From Methanobrevibacter sp. (GTDB lineage Archaea > Methanobacteriota > Methanobacteria > Methanobacteriales > Methanobacteriaceae): a DNA stretch of 64,000 nt. Every line of letters begins with the position of its first letter. Positions within the stretch are counted from its first letter, which is position 1. The translations under genes and the position numbers were made by a program. Location: contig NZ_JAFRSC010000020.1 in the NCBI RefSeq assembly GCF_017427765.1, forward strand, positions 62,001 through 126,000. Reading direction: 5' to 3'. The notes beneath the pieces are model-generated. The model was given only the letters and a program-made list of their open reading frames with translations, was not told where the DNA came from and did no database searches. This document shows positions 46,542 through 56,552 of the stretch, one piece after another.

Positions 46542-48101
46542 ATGCCTAAAGTATCCGTAGTAATGCCAGTATATAATGCTTCAAGATTTCTGAATGATTC
46601 AGTCAATTCCATTTTAAACCAGACATTGGGTGATTTGGAACTGATTTGTGTGGATGACGGATCAACTGACAATTCTTTGGCAATTTTAAATAGCTTTGAA
46701 GACTCAAGGATTAAGGTTTATAGCCTCAAACACCAAGGAGGAGGAAATGCCAGAAATTATGGTCTGAGCAAAGTTACAGGAGAATACTTGTTTTGCATGG
46801 ATGCCGATGACATTCTAGATTTAAACGCATTTGAAAAGTTTTATGAAATATCTGAAGAAAAAAATCTCGATTTTCTGGTTTTTAAGGCAATCAACTACGG
46901 CGTTGAAAAGGATCATTACTTTGAAACAGAATACCAGAACATGACAAATATCTACAATAAAGTCAAAGACAATGTTTTTTCATACAAAGACTTGGGAGAT
47001 TTGCTGTTTGACTTTAATGTAAGCCCATGGTGTAAATTCTACAACACAGAATTTATCAAAAGTACAGGTGCCAAATTCAGAGAAAATTCAAAATTCCATG
47101 ACAATCAGTTCTTCTGGGATATTATCTTTAAAGCAGAAAGGATTTACTTCATAAATGAGTTTTTATACACTCGAAAACGATATAATCAATCTCTGACAGC
47201 TTCAGGAGACATTGGTCACATTGACATTATTGGAGTTGTAAACGACATAGTTAAACTCTTTGAAAAGCACGGGCAACTTGACAGATACAAACACCTGTTG
47301 TATAACTTAAAAATAACATGGATAACTGACAGATACAACCAGGTTCAAGAAAAGCATAAACGAGAATTTTTCAATAAAATGAAAAATGATTATCTTTCCT
47401 TGAAGATAAAGGAATTCCCAAATATTTTAGATGAAGATAAGAGGTTTATTTATGATTGTGTCATTATATCAAAAAGTTATAATGATTTTGATTTAATAAA
47501 GCAATATTTCTCAAACAGTGAAAATAAATTAGCTAAATTAAATGAAGACGACTTAAAAAATAAAAAAACCATTAGTGAATTAAACAACAAACTTCAGGAG
47601 AAAGAAAACACAATAAAAGAGTTAAATGATGATGTTAAAAATAAAGATAAAATCATTAACGATTTTAACAATACCATTATCCCAAATAATGAAAAAACCA
47701 TATCTGAATTGAATAATAAACTCCAAGACAGAGAAAAAACAGTCAACGAATTAAACAATAATCTTAAAGACAAAGAAAACACAATAAACAATCTAAAGAG
47801 TAAAATCAATGAAAACAACACCACCATCCAAAATCAAGAACAAGCCATAACTGACTTAAACATCAAAACCGAAAACAACCAACAAACAATGGAAAAGCTG
47901 ACCAGCATCATCAAAAATAAATATGAAATTATCGATGAATTAAATAACAATATTGATAATAAAAACGAATTAATCAAAAACAATACCGTTGAAATATCAA
48001 AATTAAAAACCAAAAACAGGAATTTAATTGAGGAAAATAATTATTTGAAAACTGAACTAGACAACAGGTTTTCTTTTAAAAAGTTATTAAAAAAGAAATA
48101 A
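46542..48101 (+). CDS. Family 2 glycosyltransferase with long C-terminal coiled coil
   Basis: A 519-residue protein. The GT-A domain is at the start: VSVVMPVYNASRFL (residues 4-17), VDDGSTDNS near 36 and CMDADDIL near 84, where Ala replaces the usual Ser. Residues about 320-510 are coiled coil with repeated 'TISELNNKLQEKENTIKELN' segments, less regular than in the genes at 32459-39289. The coiled coil may bring the enzyme together with the coiled-coil proteins upstream. It follows the FkbM gene by 9 bases with GTGATAAT as ribosome binding site, so the two are in one operon. Confidence 0.9.
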   Translation: MPKVSVVMPVYNASRFLNDSVNSILNQTLGDLELICVDDGSTDNSLAILNSFEDSRIKVYSLKHQGGGNARNYGLSKVTGEYLFCMDADDILDLNAFEKFYEISEEKNLDFLVFKAINYGVEKDHYFETEYQNMTNIYNKVKDNVFSYKDLGDLLFDFNVSPWCKFYNTEFIKSTGAKFRENSKFHDNQFFWDIIFKAERIYFINEFLYTRKRYNQSLTASGDIGHIDIIGVVNDIVKLFEKHGQLDRYKHLLYNLKITWITDRYNQVQEKHKREFFNKMKNDYLSLKIKEFPNILDEDKRFIYDCVIISKSYNDFDLIKQYFSNSENKLAKLNEDDLKNKKTISELNNKLQEKENTIKELNDDVKNKDKIINDFNNTIIPNNEKTISELNNKLQDREKTVNELNNNLKDKENTINNLKSKINENNTTIQNQEQAITDLNIKTENNQQTMEKLTSIIKNKYEIIDELNNNIDNKNELIKNNTVEISKLKTKNRNLIEENNYLKTELDNRFSFKKLLKKK

Positions 48102-48131
48102 TAATTAAAATTAAAATAAAAGAGTGATAAA

Positions 48132-48734
48132 ATGCATCAAAGCTCATACAGAAAAATGAGATACTTTAAAGAGAATTATTTAAATCCAAACGATGAATTG
48201 AAAATTCTGGACATAGGCTCCTTTGACAGAAACGGCGATTACAATTATGGGCTCATCTTAAATGAAAAGAAATGGACTTATCAAGGTCTTGATTTAAAAA
48301 AAGGAAACAACGTTCATATTGTTGTTGAAAATGCATATGACTGGAAAGAAATTGATGATGAAACATATGATGTTGTCGTTTCAGGCCAGGCATTTGAACA
48401 CATTGAATATTTCTGGCTTACTTTAGAACAGATTAAAAGGATATTAAAGCCCGGAGGATTGTTCTGTCTAATCGTTCCAAGTACAGGCCCAGTTCACAAA
48501 AATCCGTATGATTGCTACCGTTTTAACCAGGACGGAATGAAAGCAATGGCAAAATATATCAATTTCACAATCCTTGAAACAGGACATAATACCGATAAAA
48601 TTTCTGATCCATGGTATGATTGTCATCTGATTGCTAAAAAACCTGAAAAAGGAACTGTGGAAGACTTGGACTATAAAATGGACAAGCTTGAAGACAAACT
48701 AGATTTAATCATGAAAAAATTGGATTTATCCTAA
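48132..48734 (+). CDS. Class I SAM-dependent methyltransferase, paralogue of the one at 40539
   Basis: A 200-residue methyltransferase with ILDIGSFDRNGDYNYG as motif I, YDVVVSGQAFEHIEYFW and ILKPGGLFCLIVPSTGP downstream. It shares order, length and many residues with the protein at 40539, including the C-terminal helix (MDKLEDKLDLIMKKLD). The first copy has PNCYLFYEDGLKAMAKYV and this one YDCYRFNQDGMKAMAKYI at the same place. GAGTGAT precedes the ATG. It is the last plus-strand gene before the convergent 1385-residue glycosyltransferase. Confidence 0.9.
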   Translation: MHQSSYRKMRYFKENYLNPNDELKILDIGSFDRNGDYNYGLILNEKKWTYQGLDLKKGNNVHIVVENAYDWKEIDDETYDVVVSGQAFEHIEYFWLTLEQIKRILKPGGLFCLIVPSTGPVHKNPYDCYRFNQDGMKAMAKYINFTILETGHNTDKISDPWYDCHLIAKKPEKGTVEDLDYKMDKLEDKLDLIMKKLDLS

Positions 48735-48740
48735 TATGCC

Positions 48741-51700
48741 TTAATGCTCTAAAATCCATTCATATACTCTTTTACAGTTGTTTTGGTCTGTGTATGTGAA
48801 GAAATCATCCACCCTTTTCTTATATTCATCTTCCATCTCACAGCCGTTTTCAATATATTCATCAAGTTTTCCTAAAACTTCATCAGTGGTTCCCAATTCT
48901 TTACCGAATGCCATTGTTTCATAGTCAAAATAACTTCCTTCATAGTGATAAGGATCATTTTCAGGATGGAAATAAATGACCGGTTTTTTAAGGTATGCAA
49001 AATCGAAAAATACTGATGAAAAGTCAGTTACCAATACTGAAGAGTTGTTCAGCAGTTCCTGATAGGATTCATCACGAGATAAATATATTTCATCCGGAAT
49101 GTCAAAAAGATCAATGAATTTTTCATCCGTATTGGCAATGTTTTTAAACAGTTCAGGATGAGGTCTGAATACAATATCATAACCCTTATTGACCATATCC
49201 AGTAATTTCGGACTATATAAGAATGAACTTAAGTTTTCATAGTATGGTGAATTTAGGAAAATATGCCTGTTTCCAGTAATTGTTTTTCTCCAGGTTGGAA
49301 TTATCAGTATCTGCTTGTTGTCATTTTTCTTTAAATTGTCAAACCTTGGAAATCCTAAATTCTGAACGATTTGCGGATCAAAGCCATAACCTTCCTCATA
49401 AAATGATTCTGATTCTGCTTCACAAACTGTAACTATTAATGACAAGTCTTTATCATATTTTCTCATCCAATCTGAAATGTTATCCTTGGTTACACCGTGC
49501 TGCAGCCAGTAAATCTTATAATCAAGCAAACCGGAAATAAGTTTTCTCTCATCATTGTCCCAGTCGAAAAATGGATTTATCTGAGTATCATAGGGGTGAG
49601 TTGTAATAATCTTATCTGCTTTCAATATCAGTGATTTGTGTTCAAATGAACCTGCTTCAATGACATTTCCTATTTTGGAAAGTTCCTCGAATTGCTTTGC
49701 ATCACGAGATACTACAAAATACTTTTTAACATTATCCTTTATTTTAGCGGCGTATTTAAACAGATGATACGCATTGTCATCTGCAGAATCAATACGGTCC
49801 TGGAAGAGATAGATTTCTTTATTTCTGGAGAACAATTTTCTTTTAGATAAATCTTTCAGATAATTTGTTCTAAGTTCAATGATTTCATTATAGATTTCCA
49901 AATCCTTGCCTTTTTTGTTTTCACTTTCCTTGACAAGTTTTTCAATGTTTTTCTCTTCAAAACTTATTAAATCCTTTTTAGTGTTTGGCTGAATGAAAAA
50001 GTCATTGTGTTCCGTGAAGAGAATATGAGATTCATCAGCCTTGTAGTTACTTAATTTTGACATTTTTACATGGTCTGTAAACGCAAGACCTGGATTAACA
50101 GAAATGACATTGCCATTGGCAAAGTTCTCATTGTCCCCATCCTTGTGGTAATTAATCTGCAGTTTGATTTTGCATTTTTCGTGTTCAGTTAGAGGAATTT
50201 TCAAATCAAAGGTGTTTTTGAACTGGAACGGTACAGACAAATAAGTCATGTGAGGCCTGCTGGTATATCTGACAGGCTTTGCACGGAACTTGTCAAACGC
50301 CACCGTGTCATAATACTTAACCCCTTCAATAGAAATGTTTTTCACATCAAAGAAACTGTTTAAAAATCCTGAAAGGTTTAAAAATCCATCTCTTAATTCA
50401 ACAATGTCCAGCCATATGTTGTGGCTTGCAAGATTGCCGCACCTGTGATCTCCAATTTCAAGAAGCACATTATTGTCACGATATTCAGCATGCAAATCAT
50501 TTCTTTTAAGAGATAAAAAGAACCTCATTGTAAATTCATTTCTGATGAACTTGTTGTTTAAAATCATCTCCTCATCAATGTAGTCAATGACCTGCCATAA
50601 ACAATGCCAAAACTCTTTTCTCTCCTGATTGTTCAAAATTGTCAAATCTTCTTTTAATACCCACTGCAAATCATATGCTAAAGTGTATTTTAGAAAATCT
50701 GGAATTTCACCATCCTTTGACAAGGCATAATTAAATAAGTGCAAATAGTAATCCCTCAATTTATCTGTGAAGAATTCCTTTTTGGTAGTTACGATATCCA
50801 ATGTTGAGGATTCATCAAACCTTTTACGGTAGAAGTATTTTGAAGTGTCAATGACACCCAATGTCTTCTTTTCCATTAAAATTTTGTTAATTACAATAAC
50901 GTCTTCTGATGAAACCACATTTGTTGCAAATTTGAACCTTGCAAAGACATCTGTCTTGAAAAATGCGGAGTTTGAATGCAACTGAGGATTGTTAGGGTCT
51001 TTTGTTAAATCAATGATTCTTGAGGAAGAATATTTGTTGTTGAGCATATGGTCTCCGGATTCCTTTTCAAAAAAGATAATCGGCATGGAAACAATATCAG
51101 TTTCATCATAATGCTTTTCAAAGAATTCATATGCTTCTTTCAGAGCATTTTCTTCCAGATAATCATCGGAATCCAAAAAGTTGGTGTATTTTGCACGCAC
51201 CATCTCAAAACCGTTGTTTCGGGCATGAGCCTGACCTGCATTTTCCTGAGTGATAACAGTAATATTGTCAGGATATTCTTCCTGATATCTTAAACAGATT
51301 TCCTCTGAGGAATCCTCACTTCCGTCATTGACTAAAATCAGCTGAATATTTTCTTTAAAACCTAATGTCTGACTGATTACAGAACCGATGGATTGGTCGA
51401 GATAATCTTCAGTATTATATATCGCCATGACTACTGCAAATTTGAAATCATGAGTGCTTTTAGCAACAATTTGTGAATCCTCAAAATCCCATTTTTTCAA
51501 TCCGTCTTTTAAAACAGGCATTTCGAATTTCAATTCTATTTTCGGATTGAACACAATCAAATCTTCATCCCTATAATTAGTTATATCTCCATTTTTATGA
51601 TAGACCACCTTAAAGCTGATTTTAGAGATATTCTTATTGAAAGGAATATCTAAAGTAAAATACTTTAACTTCTGATAAATTGAAGAGTGTTTAAGTTCAC

Positions 51701-52898
51701 GAAATGAAGGATCTGGAATGAATTGTGCCAAATTCCTTTCACTTTTTCCATTGAAAAATTCAGTAATGGACTCGATGGAAAATACCTCGCCATCCAAATA
51801 GTTATTCAAAAATCCTTTAATTTTTAGAGCCCCATCAATTAAATCAAATTCTCTAAAAATAAGTTCAGGAACATACAGATTATCTATATCTTCACCATTG
51901 TGTCTTACTACTGAGTTGAAATTATCAAAACCAACTTCCAAATCATCATATGCCAAATTGTAGAAGAAATATCTTAAAGAATCTTCCATATTGGCATTTT
52001 TAATGACTTCAGGTTCAATGTAGGGCATTATTTCTTTTAAAAGTGAAATCAACTCTTCCTTTTCAGCTTCACTGTCACACATGAAATAGTCTTCCTGAGT
52101 GATGATTTTTTCCAAATCATAAATTAACAAATATTGGATGAATTTTGGAACTTCAGAATCATTTTTTGAAATTTCTATTAATTTTAAATGGAAATTCCTT
52201 AATCTGTGCATATAATATTCTTTTTTAAATTGAATTGAATCTGAAATAGCAGATAAATTATATCTTTTTCTGTAATAATATGTTGGAGCGGATAAAACAC
52301 CCAATTGAGGATTTTTAACTAAAATTGAGTATAAAAATAATATATCTTCAGAACAAATTAATTCAGTGTTAAACTCATTAGGCATGGCATCGGCTTTGAT
52401 AAATACTGAAGATATGGAAAATTGTGGGTTGTTGGGATTTGAAATCAAATCAATTATCTGTGTTTTTTCGAATTTATAATTGAACTGATCTGGTTTGTTT
52501 TCCCTTTCAAAATAGTTGATCGGAATGGCTGCAATTTTACAGTCATTTTGATTGAAAAATGCATTTACTTCTCCCAATGTGTTTTCAGAAATATAATCAT
52601 CAGCATCTAAAAAATTTATATAATCTCCGCAAGCATGCATCAAACCAAGATTTCGAGCACATGCAACACCTGAATGCTCCTGTGACAATACAATTATATT
52701 TTCAGGATATTCTTTTTGATATTTTAACGCTATTTCCTTTGATGAATCAGTACTTTCATCATCAATCAAAATCAATTGGACATTTTCCTTAAAATCAAAA
52801 CATTGATTGATAACAGATTCAATAGCTTGATTTAAGTAATTTTCACAATCATAAATTGCCATTATTATTGAAAATTTAAAATCTTTCTTAGATACCAT
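48741..52898 (-). CDS. Two glycosyltransferase 2 domains fused to CDP-glycerol glycerophosphotransferase
   Basis: A 1385-residue trifunctional protein, the largest enzyme in the window. GT-A domain 1 (residues 8-120) has FSIIMAIYDCENYL, IDDESTDSS and NFLDADDY. Domain 2 (from about 485) has FAVVMAIYNTEDYL, VNDGSEDSS and NFLDSDDY. The TagF-like domain occupies about 1050-1385 with WLQHGVTKDN near 1130, IPTWRKT near 1200 and TDFSSVFFDFAY near 1295. It reads as the protein at 42815 plus one extra glycosyltransferase, so duplication of the GT-linker unit is likely. It should make a phosphodiester-linked repeating unit. It converges with the methyltransferase gene only 6 bases away, so their transcripts must overlap. 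Confidence 0.93.
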   Translation of the reverse strand: MVSKKDFKFSIIMAIYDCENYLNQAIESVINQCFDFKENVQLILIDDESTDSSKEIALKYQKEYPENIIVLSQEHSGVACARNLGLMHACGDYINFLDADDYISENTLGEVNAFFNQNDCKIAAIPINYFERENKPDQFNYKFEKTQIIDLISNPNNPQFSISSVFIKADAMPNEFNTELICSEDILFLYSILVKNPQLGVLSAPTYYYRKRYNLSAISDSIQFKKEYYMHRLRNFHLKLIEISKNDSEVPKFIQYLLIYDLEKIITQEDYFMCDSEAEKEELISLLKEIMPYIEPEVIKNANMEDSLRYFFYNLAYDDLEVGFDNFNSVVRHNGEDIDNLYVPELIFREFDLIDGALKIKGFLNNYLDGEVFSIESITEFFNGKSERNLAQFIPDPSFRELKHSSIYQKLKYFTLDIPFNKNISKISFKVVYHKNGDITNYRDEDLIVFNPKIELKFEMPVLKDGLKKWDFEDSQIVAKSTHDFKFAVVMAIYNTEDYLDQSIGSVISQTLGFKENIQLILVNDGSEDSSEEICLRYQEEYPDNITVITQENAGQAHARNNGFEMVRAKYTNFLDSDDYLEENALKEAYEFFEKHYDETDIVSMPIIFFEKESGDHMLNNKYSSSRIIDLTKDPNNPQLHSNSAFFKTDVFARFKFATNVVSSEDVIVINKILMEKKTLGVIDTSKYFYRKRFDESSTLDIVTTKKEFFTDKLRDYYLHLFNYALSKDGEIPDFLKYTLAYDLQWVLKEDLTILNNQERKEFWHCLWQVIDYIDEEMILNNKFIRNEFTMRFFLSLKRNDLHAEYRDNNVLLEIGDHRCGNLASHNIWLDIVELRDGFLNLSGFLNSFFDVKNISIEGVKYYDTVAFDKFRAKPVRYTSRPHMTYLSVPFQFKNTFDLKIPLTEHEKCKIKLQINYHKDGDNENFANGNVISVNPGLAFTDHVKMSKLSNYKADESHILFTEHNDFFIQPNTKKDLISFEEKNIEKLVKESENKKGKDLEIYNEIIELRTNYLKDLSKRKLFSRNKEIYLFQDRIDSADDNAYHLFKYAAKIKDNVKKYFVVSRDAKQFEELSKIGNVIEAGSFEHKSLILKADKIITTHPYDTQINPFFDWDNDERKLISGLLDYKIYWLQHGVTKDNISDWMRKYDKDLSLIVTVCEAESESFYEEGYGFDPQIVQNLGFPRFDNLKKNDNKQILIIPTWRKTITGNRHIFLNSPYYENLSSFLYSPKLLDMVNKGYDIVFRPHPELFKNIANTDEKFIDLFDIPDEIYLSRDESYQELLNNSSVLVTDFSSVFFDFAYLKKPVIYFHPENDPYHYEGSYFDYETMAFGKELGTTDEVLGKLDEYIENGCEMEDEYKKRVDDFFTYTDQNNCKRVYEWILEH

Positions 52899-53191
52899 GC
52901 ATTAATGCTCCAAAACTTATTGTATATACTTTATTTAAATAGGATAATATTTATATGTTTAACCTATAGTTTTTCTCTAAAAGTTTTTACTAGTTAGTTC
53001 AATTCATAAATATACAATTTGATTTTTTTGCTATTGCATTTTTTGTTCCTGATTATATAGTACTCTTGAAGTATTTGACAGACTATAACTTTATCATTCA
53101 TGGCATTAACTTTTAAAGAAAAAACCTATAACTATTTAATTCATAATTCATAGATATATACTAAATAGTACCATTTTATGGAGTTGATAGA

Positions 53192-54169
53192 TTGCAATAT
53201 GTAAAAAAACGAGATAATGAAATCAATTATTCATTAAATATTATAAAATGTATAGCCATATTTGCAGTAATCTGTATTCACTGTAGATTTTATCATGTTA
53301 GTTCAGTAGGTTCTGTTATAGATGCCATTTCTAGATTTGCAGTTCCTATCTTTTTCTTAATTTCTGGATTTTTTAGTTATTATGAAAATGAAGACTATGC
53401 ACTTAGCAAATATAGAATGAGAATTATTCGTCTTGTTAAAATATACATTGTAGCTAATTTAGCATATATTATTTTTTTCTTGTTAATAGGCAAATTAACT
53501 GGATTAAATGATGTGATTTCATTATTTAGTTTGGATTCAATTTTTGGCTATATTATATTTAATTTGACTCCTGGAGCTGATTTTTTATGGTTCATATCTG
53601 CTTTATTGTATTGTTATATATTGTTTTATATCATTAGAAAACTTAATTTTAATATTAATAGTTTATATGTTTATATTCCAATATTCTTAATAGGTAATTT
53701 ATTACTCGGTGAACTCTCACAGTTTCTAGGATTGACTATTGATTTTGAAATTTATAGAAATTTCTTGTTTATGGGATTGCCATTTTTTACATTAGGTTAT
53801 TTTATTCATGATAATAAAGAAAATGTGACTGGTGTTTTATCAAATTCTAATTTAATTGCCATAATGATTTTAAGTTTAATATTCACAACAATTGAGACAC
53901 TTGTTGTTGGCAAACATGATTTATATTTTGGAATCATTATTTTTGTTGTTTGTTTATTTATATGGTGTGTAAAAAATCCAAATAAATTGAATTTTAAAAT
54001 TACTGGATGGATTGGAAAGAATTTATATGCTATAATGTATATCTTACATTTAATGGTTTTAGAATTATTTGGAAAATTCGGATTAGAACTAGGTTATTTT
54101 GAACCTGTAATCGCTTTTGTAATTACTGCATTGATATCTGGAGTTATATATTCTGTTATGAAAACTTAA
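53192..54169 (+). CDS. Acyltransferase 3 family membrane protein, TTG start
   Basis: A 325-residue polytopic membrane protein of the OafA/YrhL/WecH class that acetylates or otherwise acylates surface sugars. NYSLNIIKCIAIFAVICIHCRF (first helix, from residue 11) carries the catalytic His of the family in the 'HC' position, and PIFFLISGFF follows as the second helix motif, with FLWFISALLY near residue 130. About ten hydrophobic segments follow. The start is a TTG at 53192 with GGAG eight bases upstream; there is no in-frame ATG nearby. A strong hairpin terminator follows (54258-54311). Confidence 0.88.
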   Translation: MQYVKKRDNEINYSLNIIKCIAIFAVICIHCRFYHVSSVGSVIDAISRFAVPIFFLISGFFSYYENEDYALSKYRMRIIRLVKIYIVANLAYIIFFLLIGKLTGLNDVISLFSLDSIFGYIIFNLTPGADFLWFISALLYCYILFYIIRKLNFNINSLYVYIPIFLIGNLLLGELSQFLGLTIDFEIYRNFLFMGLPFFTLGYFIHDNKENVTGVLSNSNLIAIMILSLIFTTIETLVVGKHDLYFGIIIFVVCLFIWCVKNPNKLNFKITGWIGKNLYAIMYILHLMVLELFGKFGLELGYFEPVIAFVITALISGVIYSVMKT

Positions 54170-54257
54170 AAAGATCATATGATAAGATTTTGAATATTTA
54201 TTCTATAAACATTCAAAAAAAAAAAGTTATTATTTAAAAATTTTTTAGTTGATTTGA

Positions 54258-54311
54258 CATGATTGGCAATGAATTGATTGAAATCCAATCATGTTTATTT
54301 TTATCTTTTTT
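54258..54311 (+). terminator. Hairpin terminator after the acyltransferase gene
   Basis: CATGATTGG (54258-54266) and CCAATCATG (54285-54293) form a perfect 9-bp stem with an 18-base loop, followed by a T-rich run (TTTATTTTTATCTTTTTT). Confidence 0.6.
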
Positions 54312-54380
54312 GTGGAGTCTATTTTTCTAAGTTTTTTAAATGTTCTTCAGCATCTCTGGACTAATTGAATATTTAAAAAA

Positions 54381-56297
54381 TCATTTGATTTTTATTGTTC
54401 CTTTTTTGCTTAAACTATTGTAGTATGTGTCTCCGGCAAATTTAACTGTGTATTTGTAGGTTCCTTTTTTGGTCAGTTTAACGTTGATTGTTACTTGGCC
54501 TTTGGAATTTGTGGTTGCTTTGTATGTTTTTTTGTTGATGGTTAATGTGATTTTTTTCTTGTTGAGTGCTTTGTTGTTTGCTGATTTGAGTGTTATTGTT
54601 ATTTTTTTGGTTTTTGCGGATTTTTTGAAAGTGTTTGTATGGGTTGTTAGTTTAACTTTGGTTTTTTCCCATCTTTCAGTGTTGGTTTTTTTAGGGGAGT
54701 ATGTGTTTCCTGAAAGTTTTTTAAGTTCTCCGCTGCCGTAGATTGCAAATCCTACTTTTGCAGTATTTCCGATGAATTTATTTTTAGTTATGACTCCATC
54801 GTTTCCGCTAAACCTCACCGCTCCGCCAACGCTTTGGGCCCCTGCCTTATTTTTGGTGAAAGTGTTGCTGTCCAAAGTTATTTTTGCACCTTCAATGTAT
54901 GCTGCTCCGCCGGATGATTTTGCAACATTTCCTGAAAACTCATTATTTTTAATGATTGCCTTGCTTGATTTAATTAGAGTTGCTCCTGCGATACTTTCAG
55001 CAGCATTGTTAAGGAATTTGTTGTTAATAACTGTTGCTGAATCTCCGCGCAGATAAACTGCTCCACTGCATTCAGCCGCATAACACATACTGATGCAATT
55101 ATTAATTAGAGTATTAGATTTGCCGTCAATGTAAATTGCCCCTCCACTTTTTGAGGTACTGCTTTTTGTAATATAATTATCTGAAATCAGGAAATTTGAA
55201 CCTTTAATATCTAAAGTTCCTCCAGCACCCCCAACGGCATGATTGTCAATGAAGATATTTTTAGAAATGATCAAACCGGAACCGTTATCATATATAGCAC
55301 CTCCGCTTCTGGCATCATTTCCTTCAAATATGTTCCCAGTAATTATGCCTGAATTTGAATCCACACCGTTCCATCTAATCGCACCCCCCAAGACATCGGC
55401 ATGATTATTCGTGAAGTTATTGTTTGATATTGTGCAGTTTTGACCTGCAATACTTATTGCTCCACCGTGAGACCCCTCTATATTGCCCGATACCCTATTG
55501 GAGTCAAATACATTATTTGTTATGATTGATCCAGTACCATGTTCGGCAACAACGGTTCCTTCAATGTCTATAGCACCACCGTCACGACCAGCAACATTTC
55601 CTGTAAATGTATTGTTGAAAATCTGAATGTTGTGACCTAATGCATTGATTGCACCGCCAAGGATTCCTACTGCTTTATTTCCAATGAAAATATTATTTGA
55701 TATTATTTGATCGTTTCCTTCAATACGCATTGCCCCACCACTAGTTCTTGCAGAATTATTCTCAAAATAATTATCGGTTACTGTGCAATAACTGGCTTTT
55801 ATATACACTGCACCGCCAACATTACTGGTCGTTGCACGATTATTAATGAAAGTGCAGTTTGTTATAGTAAGATAATCCGACCCATTATCTGCAAAGATTG
55901 CTCCCCCACAGCTTTTTTCAGCATTTATAAATATTGTATTTTTAAAAGTTACATGAGTAATTCCTTTTTTGATGTAAAAGACTGATGAATTGTTCGCATC
56001 AATGGTGTGTCCTTTACCATCTAAAGTTAAAGTCCTGTCAATCGCAATTCCATTAGGACGAATACAATCAAATACATAATCATCATCCAATTCAATTGTA
56101 TTTCCTGGAGCGCAGTTGCTGATTTGTCGCTGCAATTCATTAAATCCTTTAGGTTGAGTTATAGGGTCATTTTCTATATTATCAATAATATTTTTGTCAC
56201 CACCATCTATCCGACTTGTATTTTCGGCAGAAACTGCGGCAATTGATATAAAAAATAGAATTAATAGCAATAAAATTAATTTTAAATAAAATTTCAT
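54381..56297 (-). CDS. Secreted adhesin-like protein with beta-helix and Ig-like end
   Basis: A 638-residue surface protein. Signal peptide residues 1-24 (LLILFFISIAAVSAEN). Residues about 60-540 are a parallel beta-helix with 'GGAIYIDG...NNFTNN' rungs of about 22-26 residues. The last 95 residues (from about 545) form one Ig-like domain with 'KKITLTINKKTYKATTNSKG' strands and the tail KKGTIKIK; there is no membrane anchor. GGTGGAAAT is directly before the ATG. The last 565 bp are nearly identical, in inverted orientation, to the end of the gene at 58773, with only four residue differences. Confidence 0.9.
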   Translation of the reverse strand: MKFYLKLILLLLILFFISIAAVSAENTSRIDGGDKNIIDNIENDPITQPKGFNELQRQISNCAPGNTIELDDDYVFDCIRPNGIAIDRTLTLDGKGHTIDANNSSVFYIKKGITHVTFKNTIFINAEKSCGGAIFADNGSDYLTITNCTFINNRATTSNVGGAVYIKASYCTVTDNYFENNSARTSGGAMRIEGNDQIISNNIFIGNKAVGILGGAINALGHNIQIFNNTFTGNVAGRDGGAIDIEGTVVAEHGTGSIITNNVFDSNRVSGNIEGSHGGAISIAGQNCTISNNNFTNNHADVLGGAIRWNGVDSNSGIITGNIFEGNDARSGGAIYDNGSGLIISKNIFIDNHAVGGAGGTLDIKGSNFLISDNYITKSSTSKSGGAIYIDGKSNTLINNCISMCYAAECSGAVYLRGDSATVINNKFLNNAAESIAGATLIKSSKAIIKNNEFSGNVAKSSGGAAYIEGAKITLDSNTFTKNKAGAQSVGGAVRFSGNDGVITKNKFIGNTAKVGFAIYGSGELKKLSGNTYSPKKTNTERWEKTKVKLTTHTNTFKKSAKTKKITITLKSANNKALNKKKITLTINKKTYKATTNSKGQVTINVKLTKKGTYKYTVKFAGDTYYNSLSKKGTIKIK

Positions 56298-56552
56298 ATT
56301 TCCACCAAGGCTTATATTATTATATAAATATAAGTGCTATTTATATTTTAATTTTAAAACCTGACACTCGTTAATTACCCATAAATTAACTTTAAAAACT
56401 TATTTCCAAATAATGAACTATTTTTAAAGAATAATATTTAAAATAAGTAAATTTACAATGAAAAAAAAGAAAAAAAAAGTGTTTAATGGACATGTTCATT
56501 ATTTAGAAGATGCGATTAATTGCACATAAATAAATGAGTCCATGAAACACAA

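Noticed and set aside
54300..54380. Possible coding remnant between terminator and adhesin end
   Set aside because: A few codons look protein-like, but there is no match to any gene in the window and no start.
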